Assembly (NCBI GenBank): GCA_051453625.1 | Contig: JBOZIK010000001.1 | Span: forward strand, 216,363,512-216,393,158 | Reading direction: 5' to 3' | Length of the DNA stretch: 29,647 nt | Origin: Welwitschia mirabilis | Taxonomy: Eukaryota; Gnetophyta; Gnetopsida; Welwitschiales | Shown here: piece by piece, positions 22,301-29,647 of the stretch | Layout of the letters: every line of letters starts with the position of its first letter | How positions within the stretch are numbered: the first letter of the stretch is position 1 | Program-made: the position numbers and the translations under genes | The notes under the pieces: generated by a model | Databases searched by the model: none | What the model saw: only the letters and a program-made list of their open reading frames with translations | Told to the model about the DNA's origin: nothing

Positions 22301-25300
22301 ATAAGAAGACAATTTTTTAGCAGGGATAAAACCATTTCAAGATGATCCTAAACATGAGAAAAAATATATGAAAAATTATAAAATGATCAAAGCATAGCTA
22401 AAAATTATGGCTTGTTAGTTTTGTAGCAAGATTTGTGCAACATCCTGATTTTATTTATCTACTTGATTGCAAAAATATACAATGTAAACATATTTTTCAA
22501 GTTTATAAAGAACAATTGATAACTAGATTTGGAAAAATGAAAAAATAAAATGAAGTTTTTTTTAGTCTGCCATGCAATTTCAGAGTTGCAAGTCCGACAC
22601 TCTAGGTTTTCAGATTTTCACGAGTCAAGCAACAACAAAGAAAATCGAAATTGTATAGCACATTAAAAGTCTGTTGCTTTGTAGGTTTGAAAATCCTACA
22701 ACATCAAACATTTATCAACTTCTTAAGTGTTGATATTTCTTCTCTGGTTCATGCAGTGAATTTCACTAATTAATTTTTGGAACTGACCTTATGGCCCAAA
22801 TTTGTTTGCAATTCACCAAATTCAGCAAATATTTAACTCTAGAAATTTTGCAGTGAATGGCAATCCTGACTCAAGTTGGTTTGGAGTCTGTGGACCACTT
22901 TTTTAAATTCAGGGAAATTTTGCCAGTTCTGCGAAACTTTGCAGAATTTCAATACTATGATTCTGTCTCTTAGATTAAATGGTGTTATCTTATTTTACTA
23001 TATCCATGTTTTGATAAAATATTATTTTATGTTTAATGTCTTGTGATCATAACCCCATTTAAAGGTGGTGGGTTATTGAATGTTTCTGAAACAAAGTAGC
23101 CTGTTAGACCTTGCTTGATTTTTAACACAAGTGTACCTATTTTAATTCTCCTTAAAGTGAAGTGTTGGTTTAGATCTTGTGTGTGAGCTGTGTTTTATTG
23201 CTTGGATCTCATAATGGCATATCCAGGACTTTTCTCTCTGATTAGTGAATTCATTTTATCAGCATTGGTGAACTACCTCCCAAGTAGCAAGATGAGACGA
23301 TTGGGGACATATACCTTAGGGTGCATAATGAATTCTGTTCACTGGTTGGTTGAAGAAGGTTAAGTTTAAAATTCCTCGGGTGTAGTTCGCCTAACATCTT
23401 GTAAGGAATGTTTTGACTCTTTTGTGCTTGGTTAGACACAGTTCAAACTATGCCTGTGTTTGGCAAAGTGAACTCTGGTTGAGAACATTTCCAGAAGTTA
23501 TTTGAAATTCTTGTATTGAGTTCCAACTCCCATGTCATGTTAGCTATGAAATCTAGGGCAATTACCTGACTTTGTTCTTACAAGGCATAAACATTTTTCA
23601 CAGTATCCTGTAGAGGTTTTGGAAACTAAGTTTGCCTTATTGATATTGGTGGTTCTGCCAATCTGCCATGGAGGCGTTTGTGTAACCTTCTTTAAGATCT
23701 TTTGACACATATGAGGAACAAGATCGTGACAACACTGCTTTATTTAAAATGGGAATGTACGATTCTGTAGCAGAAAGAAAACTGTTACAAAGCACCAATA
23801 ATTTCTGAATGTCTTGCAGATGTCTCCAAAACTGAGTTTGTCTTATTGATATTGCTGGTTCTGTCAATGTGCCATGGAGGCTTTTGTGTAACCTTCTTTG
23901 ACATCTTTTGGCACATATGAGGAACAAGATGGTGACATCAGTGCCTTACTTAAAAAGGGAATGCAAAATCCAGTATGAGAATAAAATAACTACTACAAGT
24001 TAAATGGTTTTGATATGGACTACAAGGTTATTTGTACTAGGATTACTAGTTCAATCCCATTTGCCAAATGTTCATTTTTACGCATAGAGTGAAACGCTGG
24101 CCCAGGAAACAATTAATTTTCATTTTATAAGAGATTTGTCATTGATTGGATGGACTCAAGTAAATAAACAAATAGAGGCACACAGAGAGAAGGATGTAAC
24201 ACTTCATATAGTTTCTGACAATGATCATCCTTTAGGTGTGGTGGCTAATGATGGCAGCTGGTTTAGACTTTAGAATAAAGATAGCCTTCATGAAGTAGTA
24301 AGTTTTAACTTTGCGAGAAGCAATATTAGTACAGTTTTCGTAGCTTACAGATGTTATGTAGGCATTATAACTGAATTATTTGTCATTATTTTTAGAGTTA
24401 AAGCAGTTTTATATTATTCATTCACTTTTGTCCAAGATGTGAAATCATTTACTAGATATTACTTATCAACAGGATGTTATAATTTGTGAATGCGTATTTT
24501 AAATCAGTAATGGCATCTCTGTTTTATGCTTTTTCATGTTACTGGCACCATGTGTGAGGATGGTTTTGACAACTATTGGTTATCTGGAATAGAAGATTTT
24601 TTTGTTAAAATATGTCAAATCACAACTTTTCAAAATTCTATTCAAAGTTTTTCTTGTGCATATGAATGAATGTTATGACAACGACTAACCACCACAACGA
24701 TCCCTGCAGCTGACGGACTTTGGACTCTCAAAGGTTGGTTTGATCAACAGCACTGATGACTTATCAGGACCAGCAGTGAGTGGTACCATGCTTCTCAATG
24801 AAAATGATCATCAACAACCAAGCACTGATCAATCTAACCAAAGAGAGAGGCGTCAAAAACGTTCAGCTGTGGGAACACCAGATTACTTGGCGCCAGAGAT
24901 TCTGCTGGGAACAGGGCATGGTCTGTATTACACATTGTATTTTGGTCAAGATACAATGATATCTTTCTTTTGAGAAGGCCAGTTAATACCTATCTTATTC
25001 TAAAGCACTGCCATTATCATGTTGATATTTCAGGACAAACTGCTGATTGGTGGTCTGTTGGGATTATACTTTTTGAATTGCTTACAGGAATTCCTCCCTT
25101 TAATGCAGAACACCCTCAGGTTCTCTCTCTAAAACTGTGGATCCTCTCCTTTTCATACCTTGTTCAAGTATATTGATATGAAAGTAATAATCAAGATGTA
25201 GACATGGTTGATTGTATAGAGGCAAATAATTATCAAAAATAAAATAAGATTCGCATTATAATAGGGCGAAATCAGAGGGAGGCATGTCTACTACGTTATT

Positions 25301-27734
25301 GACTGAGTTTTGATCTTTATACAAAATTTTTCAAATTTCTGCAGAACTTTACTGAAATGATCTGAGACAACCTGGAAGGAAATGTTAATTATAATTTTTT
25401 TTTGGTTTAATATAGGAAGGTTGTTGCTTTCCTGCATAACATGTCTTTCTTTGCATTATTTTTTTTCTACAGGGTATTGTAATTACTCCAAAATGTTGAT
25501 GATCTCCATTCTTATTTGTACTATGGAAATGTCAAAATCTGGTGCTTGGGGGAAAAATCCCGAAATGAATCAAAGTGTTCTTATTGGTGAAGGGACTAGA
25601 GAGTTGATTGCATATATCAACATGTTATAATTGAGGAGTAGAAATGCCTAAGTAATGAACATTGGCTTAAATATTCTTAGTAGCCATATTACTTGCCCTT
25701 TTTCCTTTGATCAACCTGGAAACTATTATAAATTTACTCAATTCCAATTGCTGTTTGTTTCAATGATAGTTGTTAAATTGAATGCCTGAAGGAGGACGGT
25801 TTATAAGATTTTCCATCAGAACTCAACTTGTGCTTAACCTAGAGAAACAGGGCATACACATAAAAAAGTCATATCGGATAAAGGGTTGCAGCTATTGTGG
25901 AAGACACATGATTTGTTTTAGACGTCTGTAAATGTAAATCTATTATGTATGCTTTGCATTTGTTTTCTCAACATGCAAAGCTTTTTACTTGTGCCACAAT
26001 GATAATTAATTATATATGTAATATATTCTATGTGTTTCAATGAGCCTAAGGGATGCAAGCTTGACAAGGAAGCATGTGCGACTAATAAGGGGATGACTGG
26101 AAAGCTAATTCCTGTATTTGTTTTTGTTTTCAGATAATCTTTGACAATATTCTGAACCGTAAAATCCCCTGGCCTTGTGTACCTGAAGAAATGTCTTATG
26201 AGGCACGAGACTTGATTGATAGGTAAGTGAAGGGAAACTACATGCATTTATTGTTTCGGCTAATCTGGGATACTGTAGGTCATTTTTCAAGATATCTTGT
26301 TGCATGTCTGATTCCTCAAACTGTTTCTCTAGAAACTTGCTATTGTACCACTTTGTCTACCTGAAAAAATGAAAATGCATTTTCTGTTCTAAATAATGTT
26401 ACACCTTTAAAATGTGTAATGAAATGCTTGAAAAGTGACACCAAAGTGAGATGCTGAGATGCAGTGTCAATCAATATACTCTTCCCAGTTGTGTGATTCA
26501 TCATAGAGAAGATGTGTTCACCTAGGTAGGCTAAGGCAGGAGCACATTCTTCAATGAGAAATGAACATTTTGTCTTACACCATAGTGAATCTACAAGGAC
26601 TTTGCTTAGGTCAAATTGTTTTCTTCAGCTGTTTTATCCATAGTTCAGTTCTATGTCTTGTGTATAAATAAACTTATTTAGATTCATATTGGCTTTCGTT
26701 GACACTAACTCCACCAAAAGCAGTTCTAGGTGGAGATCTCAGAAGTAGGGAATGTTTACAGCAAAAATGGGAGAGCTTTAATAATATCAAAAACTGAGAA
26801 ATGTAGAAATTAATAATATAAAACACACAACATCCACAGGTACTTGTCTCTAAGTTTCAAGTCTATATGGAATCTGATAAGTCAATGTATACAACAGAAT
26901 TTAGAGCTATTTGCGAGTGTTTCTGACTTTCTGAAGCAACTTGATGTTATGTTTGGACAAGGTCGTATATTTCATGTTACATTGCATGTTAGGATTCTTT
27001 TATGTGGACTAGAGAGTTACATCTGTGTTTCCATTGTTTAGGATGCAGCACAAGATTTTAATCCTAGACCCAAAGTTTCTTTGGATGTTAGTGATCACTA
27101 CATTAGGATGAAGCCAAATCTTCCTTTCTACTATGTTTCCTTTTATGTTATAAAGTGGACTGTATAGTAGAAGCATCCCATATGTCATAAAGTTACTTTA
27201 TGAAATGTATGGCACAGTTTTTAAGAAAAGAGGCCAATGCTTTTTTTGCTTTTTGGGTTTTAACCCTTATGTAAGTCTATAAAATGGAGGCTTCTTTGAA
27301 GGAAAGGATGCTCTTTTTAGTAGAAGTGATTGTGTGCCCTGCTGTAACCTATTGAGATAGGCTTGTGTCCTTGTCTTTGCAGTTAATAACAAGAGCTCTA
27401 CACTGTTGCAAGCATGTAGGGTAGCAAAGGCCCATATTTTGTTAAACTTTGTGTGTGTTTTTACTTTTCATTCACTTTTTCTGCTTTACTATTGTCTTGT
27501 TTCTCCTCTGCCCTCTGGTATTGTTTCTAAAGACATTGGTGTCTGCTACAAATGCATTGTTCTGAGTGCTCAGGATGGTACATTAACGAATATTCTAAAA
27601 GCAAATACTTAAGTTTGCTTTGTTTATTTTTTGGTTCTTAGAAATGACTTTGTTCTAAATAGTTCATCTATTTTTTTGGTAGGCTTCTTACAGAGGATCC
27701 AAACCAGAGACTTGGTGCTAAAGGAGCAGAAGAG
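10127..27734 (+). CDS. IREH1: IRE-family AGC protein kinase (IREH1-like), partial, 8 exons
   Basis: Serine/threonine kinase of the plant IRE family (AGC group, related to animal MAST and Greatwall kinases). Arabidopsis IRE acts in root-hair tip growth. Exons: 10127-10382, 17165-17257, 17356-17496, 17605-17697, 24710-24920, 25034-25119, 26134-26222, 27683-27734. Joined length is 1021 nt: one base completing a codon, then 340 codons without a stop. Domain order: linker [18 protein letters not shown], glycine loop [23 protein letters not shown], a 55-residue insertion, [15 protein letters not shown], and PNQRLG near the end of the C-lobe. GPAVSGT after STDDLS points to the IREH1 side of the family from memory. 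The N-terminal part and the C-terminal tail lie outside the window. Introns range from 98 to 7012 bp, and intron 4 starts with GC. Confidence 0.93.
10383..11912 (+). other. Intron 1, first part, unannotated
   Basis: AT-rich intron sequence starting with gtatgg. The open stretch 11501-11241 on the minus strand has no recognisable motif. Nothing else is seen. Confidence 0.6.
11913..12235 (-). mobile_element. Miniature LTR retrotransposon (TRIM), copy 1, 323 bp
   Basis: Two LTRs of exactly 106 bp (11913-12018 and 12130-12235) flank 111 bp. Read on the minus strand, the LTR at 12235-12130 comes first, then a primer site whose complement ggctctaatacga (12114-12126) matches the initiator-tRNA-Met pattern ggctctgatacca in 11 of 13 bases, then the internal part, then a purine tract (complement atctcccc at 12019-12026), then the second LTR. 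LTR ends are tgttg-type and ccaaca. Flanks are tgtag (11908-11912) and tgtaa (12236-12240), a 4 of 5 target duplication. No ORF is present; it depends on other elements. It lies antisense inside intron 1 of the kinase. Confidence 0.88.
12236..13250 (+). other. Intron 1, middle part with a 100-N gap
   Basis: No gene is seen. The run of N at 12949-13048 is exactly 100 bases, the usual placeholder for a gap of unknown size. Confidence 0.7.
12915..13082. repeat. Same 34-bp sequence on both sides of the assembly gap
   Basis: The sequence from atgacttatgactataaaaa to tctagggaatttt ends at the left edge of the N run (12916-12948), and the same words, with one c for a, restart at its right edge (13049-13081). 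This looks like two contig ends that overlap but were not merged, or a short tandem duplication. Confidence 0.85.
13252..14050 (+). pseudogene. Second Copia gag fragment, in kinase intron 1
   Basis: 13258-13479 reads [13 protein letters not shown], then [18 protein letters not shown], then CREAWGTM. That is the Copia gag N-terminal pattern (L.s.dLWd.Ve.G...P, then K..RK.D..A...I..al, then eAWd.L). Further on come [10 protein letters not shown] near 13565, then [20 protein letters not shown] and [10 protein letters not shown] (about 13660-13745), matching V.KiLrsL...f...v.aIEEsKDL, then KIYEERIA, and a damaged zinc-knuckle-like stretch near 13978-14020. Stops and frameshifts are frequent. No pol follows, so this is a fragment of a different Copia lineage from the one at 1-6 kb. 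Confidence 0.82.
14215..14450 (-). mobile_element. SINE-like element, tRNA-derived head
   Basis: On the minus strand, tagctcactggtta (14444-14431) resembles the A box of a tRNA promoter, and about 30 bases further ggtcagaacctc (14403-14392) resembles the B box. A body follows to about 14215. The wording is similar to plant tRNA-derived SINEs. The 3' end was not placed and no poly-A or poly-T tail or target duplication was proved. Confidence 0.5.
14500..14575 (-). mobile_element. Second tRNA-like SINE head
   Basis: On the minus strand, tgtcttaactgtaaagcc (14557-14540) is followed about 26 bases later by agttcgattcc (14514-14504), which matches the B-box consensus ggttcgannCC closely. Together they have the spacing of a tRNA-type internal promoter. 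No complete tRNA cloverleaf can be folded, so a real tRNA gene is unlikely. Confidence 0.5.
14580..17164 (+). other. Intron 1, last part, unannotated
   Basis: About 2.6 kb without a recognised gene, element or repeat. It ends with the acceptor tctgatag. A perfect 7-bp inverted repeat cacagtg/cactgtg sits at 15061-15076. Confidence 0.6.
17165..17257 (+). CDS. IREH1: IRE-like kinase exon 2: start of N-lobe helix C
   Basis: 93 nt, phase 0 at both ends. Reads [20 protein letters not shown] then [11 protein letters not shown]. The Glu in ESILAERD is the expected helix-C residue that pairs with the catalytic Lys. The donor is gtcggt, chosen because it alone lets the chain continue as [11 protein letters not shown] in the next exon. 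Confidence 0.94.
17356..17496 (+). CDS. IREH1: IRE-like kinase exon 3: hinge and helix D/E
   Basis: 141 nt. Acceptor ctgctag. Reads [20 protein letters not shown], then [18 protein letters not shown] and [18 protein letters not shown] is the hinge. The donor is gtaggc. The intron before it is only 98 bp and the one after 108 bp, in sharp contrast with the 7-kb introns. Confidence 0.95.
17605..17697 (+). CDS. IREH1: IRE-like kinase exon 4: catalytic loop
   Basis: 93 nt. Acceptor cctgcag. Reads [20 protein letters not shown] then [11 protein letters not shown]. The catalytic Asp of HRD is codon 17650-17652. The exon must end at AAG 17697 because the next codon of the protein is the Leu of LTDFG at 24710. 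The intron therefore begins gcaggg, a GC donor; no GT nearby would keep the frame. Confidence 0.94.
17698..20760 (+). other. Intron 4, first part
   Basis: No gene is seen. Visible items: a pyrimidine-rich tract at 18380-18459; a 9-bp inverted repeat catggaaga/tcttccatg near 18489-18511; degenerate 44-bp repeats near 18984-19115; an 8-bp inverted repeat aaactaat/attagttt at 19707-19725; a 10-N run at 19793-19802. The highly charged open stretch 20153-19947 on the minus strand matches no known family. Confidence 0.55.
18984..19115 (+). repeat. Degenerate repeats of about 44 bp with CATATGG words
   Basis: gctatatgacctaaac (19009), gttatatggcttaaac (19052) and tcctatggcccaaacc (about 19097) recur every 43-45 bp, preceded by a shorter relative ggttatatggtctatg (18986). 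Many pieces are self-complementary (atatgaccatatggtc). Confidence 0.55.
20763..21365 (+). repeat. Two-copy duplication of about 160 bp, second copy split by a TRIM
   Basis: Unit 1 begins cacaaaaccatcacaagttg at about 20764 and contains attaaaaactcaaatctcag and gaaatcaagtacttgct. Unit 2 begins ctcaaaacctttacaagtgg at about 20927 and has attaaagaactcaa, then the miniature element, then ctcaaatcttaggcaact and caaatcaagtacctgct. The units are about 163 bp apart when the insertion is removed. Confidence 0.75.
20975..21287 (-). mobile_element. Miniature LTR retrotransposon (TRIM), copy 2, 313 bp
   Basis: LTRs of exactly 106 bp at 20975-21080 and 21182-21287 flank 101 bp. The better LTR runs tgttgggccc to tacccaaca, with 7-bp inverted ends tgttggg/cccaaca. 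On the minus strand the primer site tggtatcaaagcc (complement at 21167-21179) differs from the initiator-tRNA-Met pattern at one base, and the purine tract is the complement of atctccccct (21081-21090). The target duplication ctcaa is perfect (20970-20974 and 21288-21292). No ORF. It is closely related to the copy at 11913-12235 and also lies antisense in a giant kinase intron. Confidence 0.92.
21293..23612 (+). other. Intron 4, middle part, unannotated
   Basis: AT-rich DNA with a T run at 21719-21730 and no recognised gene or element. Open stretches up to 87 codons carry no known motif. Confidence 0.55.
23613..23985 (+). repeat. Two-copy tandem repeat, period 206 bp
   Basis: tttgccttattgatattggt at 23631 recurs as tttgtcttattgatattgct at 23837. 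Both are followed by gccatggaggc.tttgtgtaa, ccttcttt.a.atctttt and cacatatgaggaacaagat. Similarity fades after about 140-160 bp per copy. A 96-codon open frame on the minus strand spans the repeat, but its sequence just repeats itself and resembles no family. Confidence 0.8.
24710..24920 (+). CDS. IREH1: IRE-like kinase exon 5: activation segment with AGC insertion
   Basis: 211 nt, ending after the first base of a Gly codon. Acceptor ccctgcag. Reads [20 protein letters not shown], then [13 protein letters not shown], a Gln/Ser/Arg-rich stretch, and [19 protein letters not shown]. 55 residues stand between DFG and APE, the long insertion typical of IRE/MAST/Greatwall kinases. The likely activation-loop Thr in VGTPDY is codon 24875-24877. 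The middle of the insertion ([15 protein letters not shown]) is the least conserved part. Donor gtctgt. Confidence 0.95.
25034..25119 (+). CDS. IREH1: IRE-like kinase exon 6: helix F
   Basis: 86 nt. Acceptor atttcag. Completes the Gly codon, then [20 protein letters not shown] and PFNAEHPQ. The Asp of DWWSVG is the structural helix-F aspartate. Donor gttctc, weak but needed for the join to IIFDNIL. Confidence 0.95.
25120..26133 (+). other. Intron 6, unannotated
   Basis: 1014 bp, AT-rich. Nothing recognised; the open stretch 25382-25630 has no known motif. Confidence 0.7.
26134..26222 (+). CDS. IREH1: IRE-like kinase exon 7: C-lobe
   Basis: 89 nt. Acceptor ttttcag. Reads [20 protein letters not shown] then SYEARDLID and two bases of an Arg codon. 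NRKIPWP is typical of the family. Donor gtaagt, the only textbook 5' splice site in this gene. Confidence 0.96.
26223..27682 (+). other. Intron 7, unannotated
   Basis: 1460 bp of AT-rich sequence ending tttggtag. No gene or element was recognised. A short Copia-like word (TTEFRAIC near 26890) is too weak to call. Confidence 0.65.
27683..27734 (+). CDS. IREH1: IRE-like kinase exon 8: end of C-lobe, last in window
   Basis: 52 nt. Completes the Arg codon, then [17 protein letters not shown], the family pattern for the end of the kinase fold (T.DP..RLG..G..E). Donor gtaaca. The next exon, expected to begin VK.H.FF.D.NWD, is not found in the remaining 1.9 kb. Confidence 0.93.
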
Positions 27735-29647
27735 GTAACATGAGTAGTAGTTGCTGTTTTCTTATTCACAATAATTTTGATGTAACCTTTAGTTTCTTAA
27801 TTAATTAAACAATTATAGTAAAGAAAAAGGATGCTTTGCAGCACTGACACATGATTAGATTTAGTGAAACAAGTTCTACTACAGATTTTTTCAAAACAAG
27901 ATTATAAATGCACGTGTAGATGTTTCGCAGTTTGCCTTGATTTAAGGGATCTTATATATTGTAGGTTCAGAATTGTCCCCTTTTCAACTCGTCTGAGTTG
28001 AGTTCTACTTCAGGGAATGCTGTGTAAGTTACCATACCAACTTAATCAAGAATAGTATATAGCTTGCATCTTGGGATCACAACAGAAGTCCATTTTTGTC
28101 ATGTAGGTGTTGGATCTCATTTCTCATCCAATTGTAGCAAAAGATTTTAACTCGAAATAAACAGACATCTTTTTCTGAAATAAAATTGCAAAGATTTTGT
28201 CAATAACTATGAAGGATAGTACATACCTTTCTATTTTACGTTGTCACCTAAAATATGTAACATTGCGTGATAGTAGCTCACTTGGGGGTTGGCCAATCCA
28301 AAAGATTCTATCTAGTTCCACATTGTTGGTGTCTTCCACTGTCCACATTGTTGGTGTCTTCTGCTGTCCACATTGTTGATGGCAACAACCATAAAAGAAA
28401 AGGGGTGCTAGCAACACCACAGTAGAATGTGTTGCAATTGGAACATGAAAGGGAAATCAATAACAGTGTAATGTTTTCTCAATTTCATATTTTCTTTCTG
28501 TTAGTAATTTCTCTTTTTTTTGGGTTTAATTTTGTGGTTTCTATAGAATTTCACTTTGGATGGTACAAATGGGCATTATAAGTATGCAGGAATGTAAAGT
28601 AGGTTGATGCAGGCTGCTGACAGACAAAGGTAGTAGACTTAGACTAATTCAAGCAAAGAAATTGTCAAGGCATTTTCGACATATTGTTTCTAAGGATTTT
28701 GAGCCATGTTGATGGGCAAGGGTCTAGCAGAAGAGGTCAAAGATGTGACAAAGTTTATAGCAGAATGTAACACGTTTGAGGTATTGTATAAAAGCAGAGG
28801 TTATAGTTGTGGTGCTTCCAAACTGGGATACTCTGGTGGTTGCCTTGACACTAAGTCTTACCATGTGACTTTCATTAGGCACTTTTTGCACTCTAGTAAT
28901 TTAGTAGGAGTTAGGACAGCTACATGTCAGATTGAGGCTCAATTAACTTGACCAGTCTTGAATTTGGGCTTCACTTCTCTTTGTCATTCTTGTTTCTTCC
29001 TTTTTATCTGCTTAGTTGCCCTCCGTTTTAGTAGTTGTGGGTACCACAATGTGTGTCATTGATTTTCTTGTTACACTACACAGTGTAGAGTGTCCACTAT
29101 TTCTTTCCATCGCTCCCTCCTCATCTAAATCATTGTTTGATTCATAACATTCATATTTATCTTTAGCAGCATTCAGAAAATTAATTGCATGCTTCTTAAA
29201 AGAAATGGCTGCATAAATGTTAATAAAACTATTCAAAAAGTATCAACAGAATTCTGCACATATTAGCATTCAAAGGAATCAAGAAATTGTGATGGAAGAA
29301 ACTTTGATGATATTTGTCTGTGATACCAGAAGATTTGTAAACAACACAGCATCCTTTGTTGTTCTGTCCTTGTACCAGTGGTTCGGATTAGGATTGAAGT
29401 TTGAGCCAGTCAGCGTTTCATTGTATCTCCTGTAGTCTCCAACAGTTACAAACACTTGCCAGCCTTTGAGATGGTGCCAAAGTCAAGCTTTCTTGAAGCA
29501 ATAAGGTCTTGGGATACATGTCTCCAGCACAATGCAACAAAGTAAAGGACTATTCAAAAGTAAAGTAACCAGTGTGTTGGAAGTGAAGCCAAATCTCTTG
29601 ATGTTATTTATTCCTTTATAGTGTGACTTTATATATTTTTATATAGT
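27735..29647 (+). other. Intron 8 (incomplete), unannotated
   Basis: Non-coding by inference, since the kinase chain is still open at 27734 and no continuation is visible. Apart from the minisatellite at 28315 no structure was recognised. The open stretch 28706-28951 matches nothing known. Confidence 0.55.
28315..28383 (+). repeat. 25-bp minisatellite, about 2.6 copies
   Basis: Units start at about 28315 (gttccacattgttggtgtct), 28341 (gtccacattgttggtgtctt) and 28366 (gtccacattgttgatgg, partial). The period is 25-26 bp and the copies are nearly identical, so the repeat is young or kept uniform. Confidence 0.85.

Noticed and set aside
26880-27050. RNase H-like words (TTEFRAIC) in intron 7
   Set aside because: The match is too short, and the following conserved blocks are missing.
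1-29647. CRISPR arrays, bacterial operons, rRNA genes
   Set aside because: No regularly spaced identical repeats, no ribosome-binding-site/ORF pattern and no rRNA signature. The split kinase gene shows nuclear eukaryotic DNA.

Overview
The window looks like nuclear DNA of a seed plant with a large, repeat-rich genome. The reasons are a split plant-type kinase gene with two introns near 7 kb, decayed Copia retrotransposons, miniature LTR elements primed by initiator tRNA-Met, SINE-like tRNA heads and a plant-type hAT fragment. A gymnosperm is my guess, because intron gigantism with many old, broken elements is typical there; the sequence alone does not prove it.

The only convincing host gene is on the + strand, in eight recognisable exons between 10127 and 27734 (1021 nt, 340 codons, no internal stop). 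They encode a short linker and the catalytic domain of an AGC protein kinase of the plant IRE (INCOMPLETE ROOT HAIR ELONGATION) family, closest to the IREH1-type members as I remember them. Glycine loop, catalytic lysine, [11 protein letters not shown], the long AGC insertion before GTPDYLAPE and DWWSVG are all present. The gene is cut at both ends: no N-terminal exons are visible upstream, and the exon after 27734 is not in the window. One intron (17698-24709) must use a GC donor.

Region by region: 1-1000 holds a purine tract and a minus-strand hAT transposase relic. 1000-6160 is one dead Copia element (gag, protease, integrase, RT, RNase H in order) interrupted at about 4500-5740 by foreign DNA that carries a fragment of the RNA polymerase II largest-subunit gene. 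6160-6741 is an LTR-like remnant and a TG-rich tract. 6742-8988 is a non-autonomous LTR element with PBS, PPT and two LTRs but no recognisable gag-pol. 8989-10126 is non-coding. Intron 1 (10383-17164) carries a 323-bp miniature LTR element, a 100-N gap whose flanks overlap, a Copia gag fragment and two SINE-like heads. Intron 4 (17698-24709) carries a second copy of the same miniature element with a perfect 5-bp target duplication, plus several tandem duplications. The last introns are mostly featureless.

The most interesting system is the miniature LTR (TRIM) family: two copies, 323 and 313 bp, each with two LTRs of exactly 106 bp, both antisense to the kinase in its two giant introns, one sitting in one half of a duplication whose other half preserves the empty site. 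Nothing can be compared with a database here, so novelty is not claimed.
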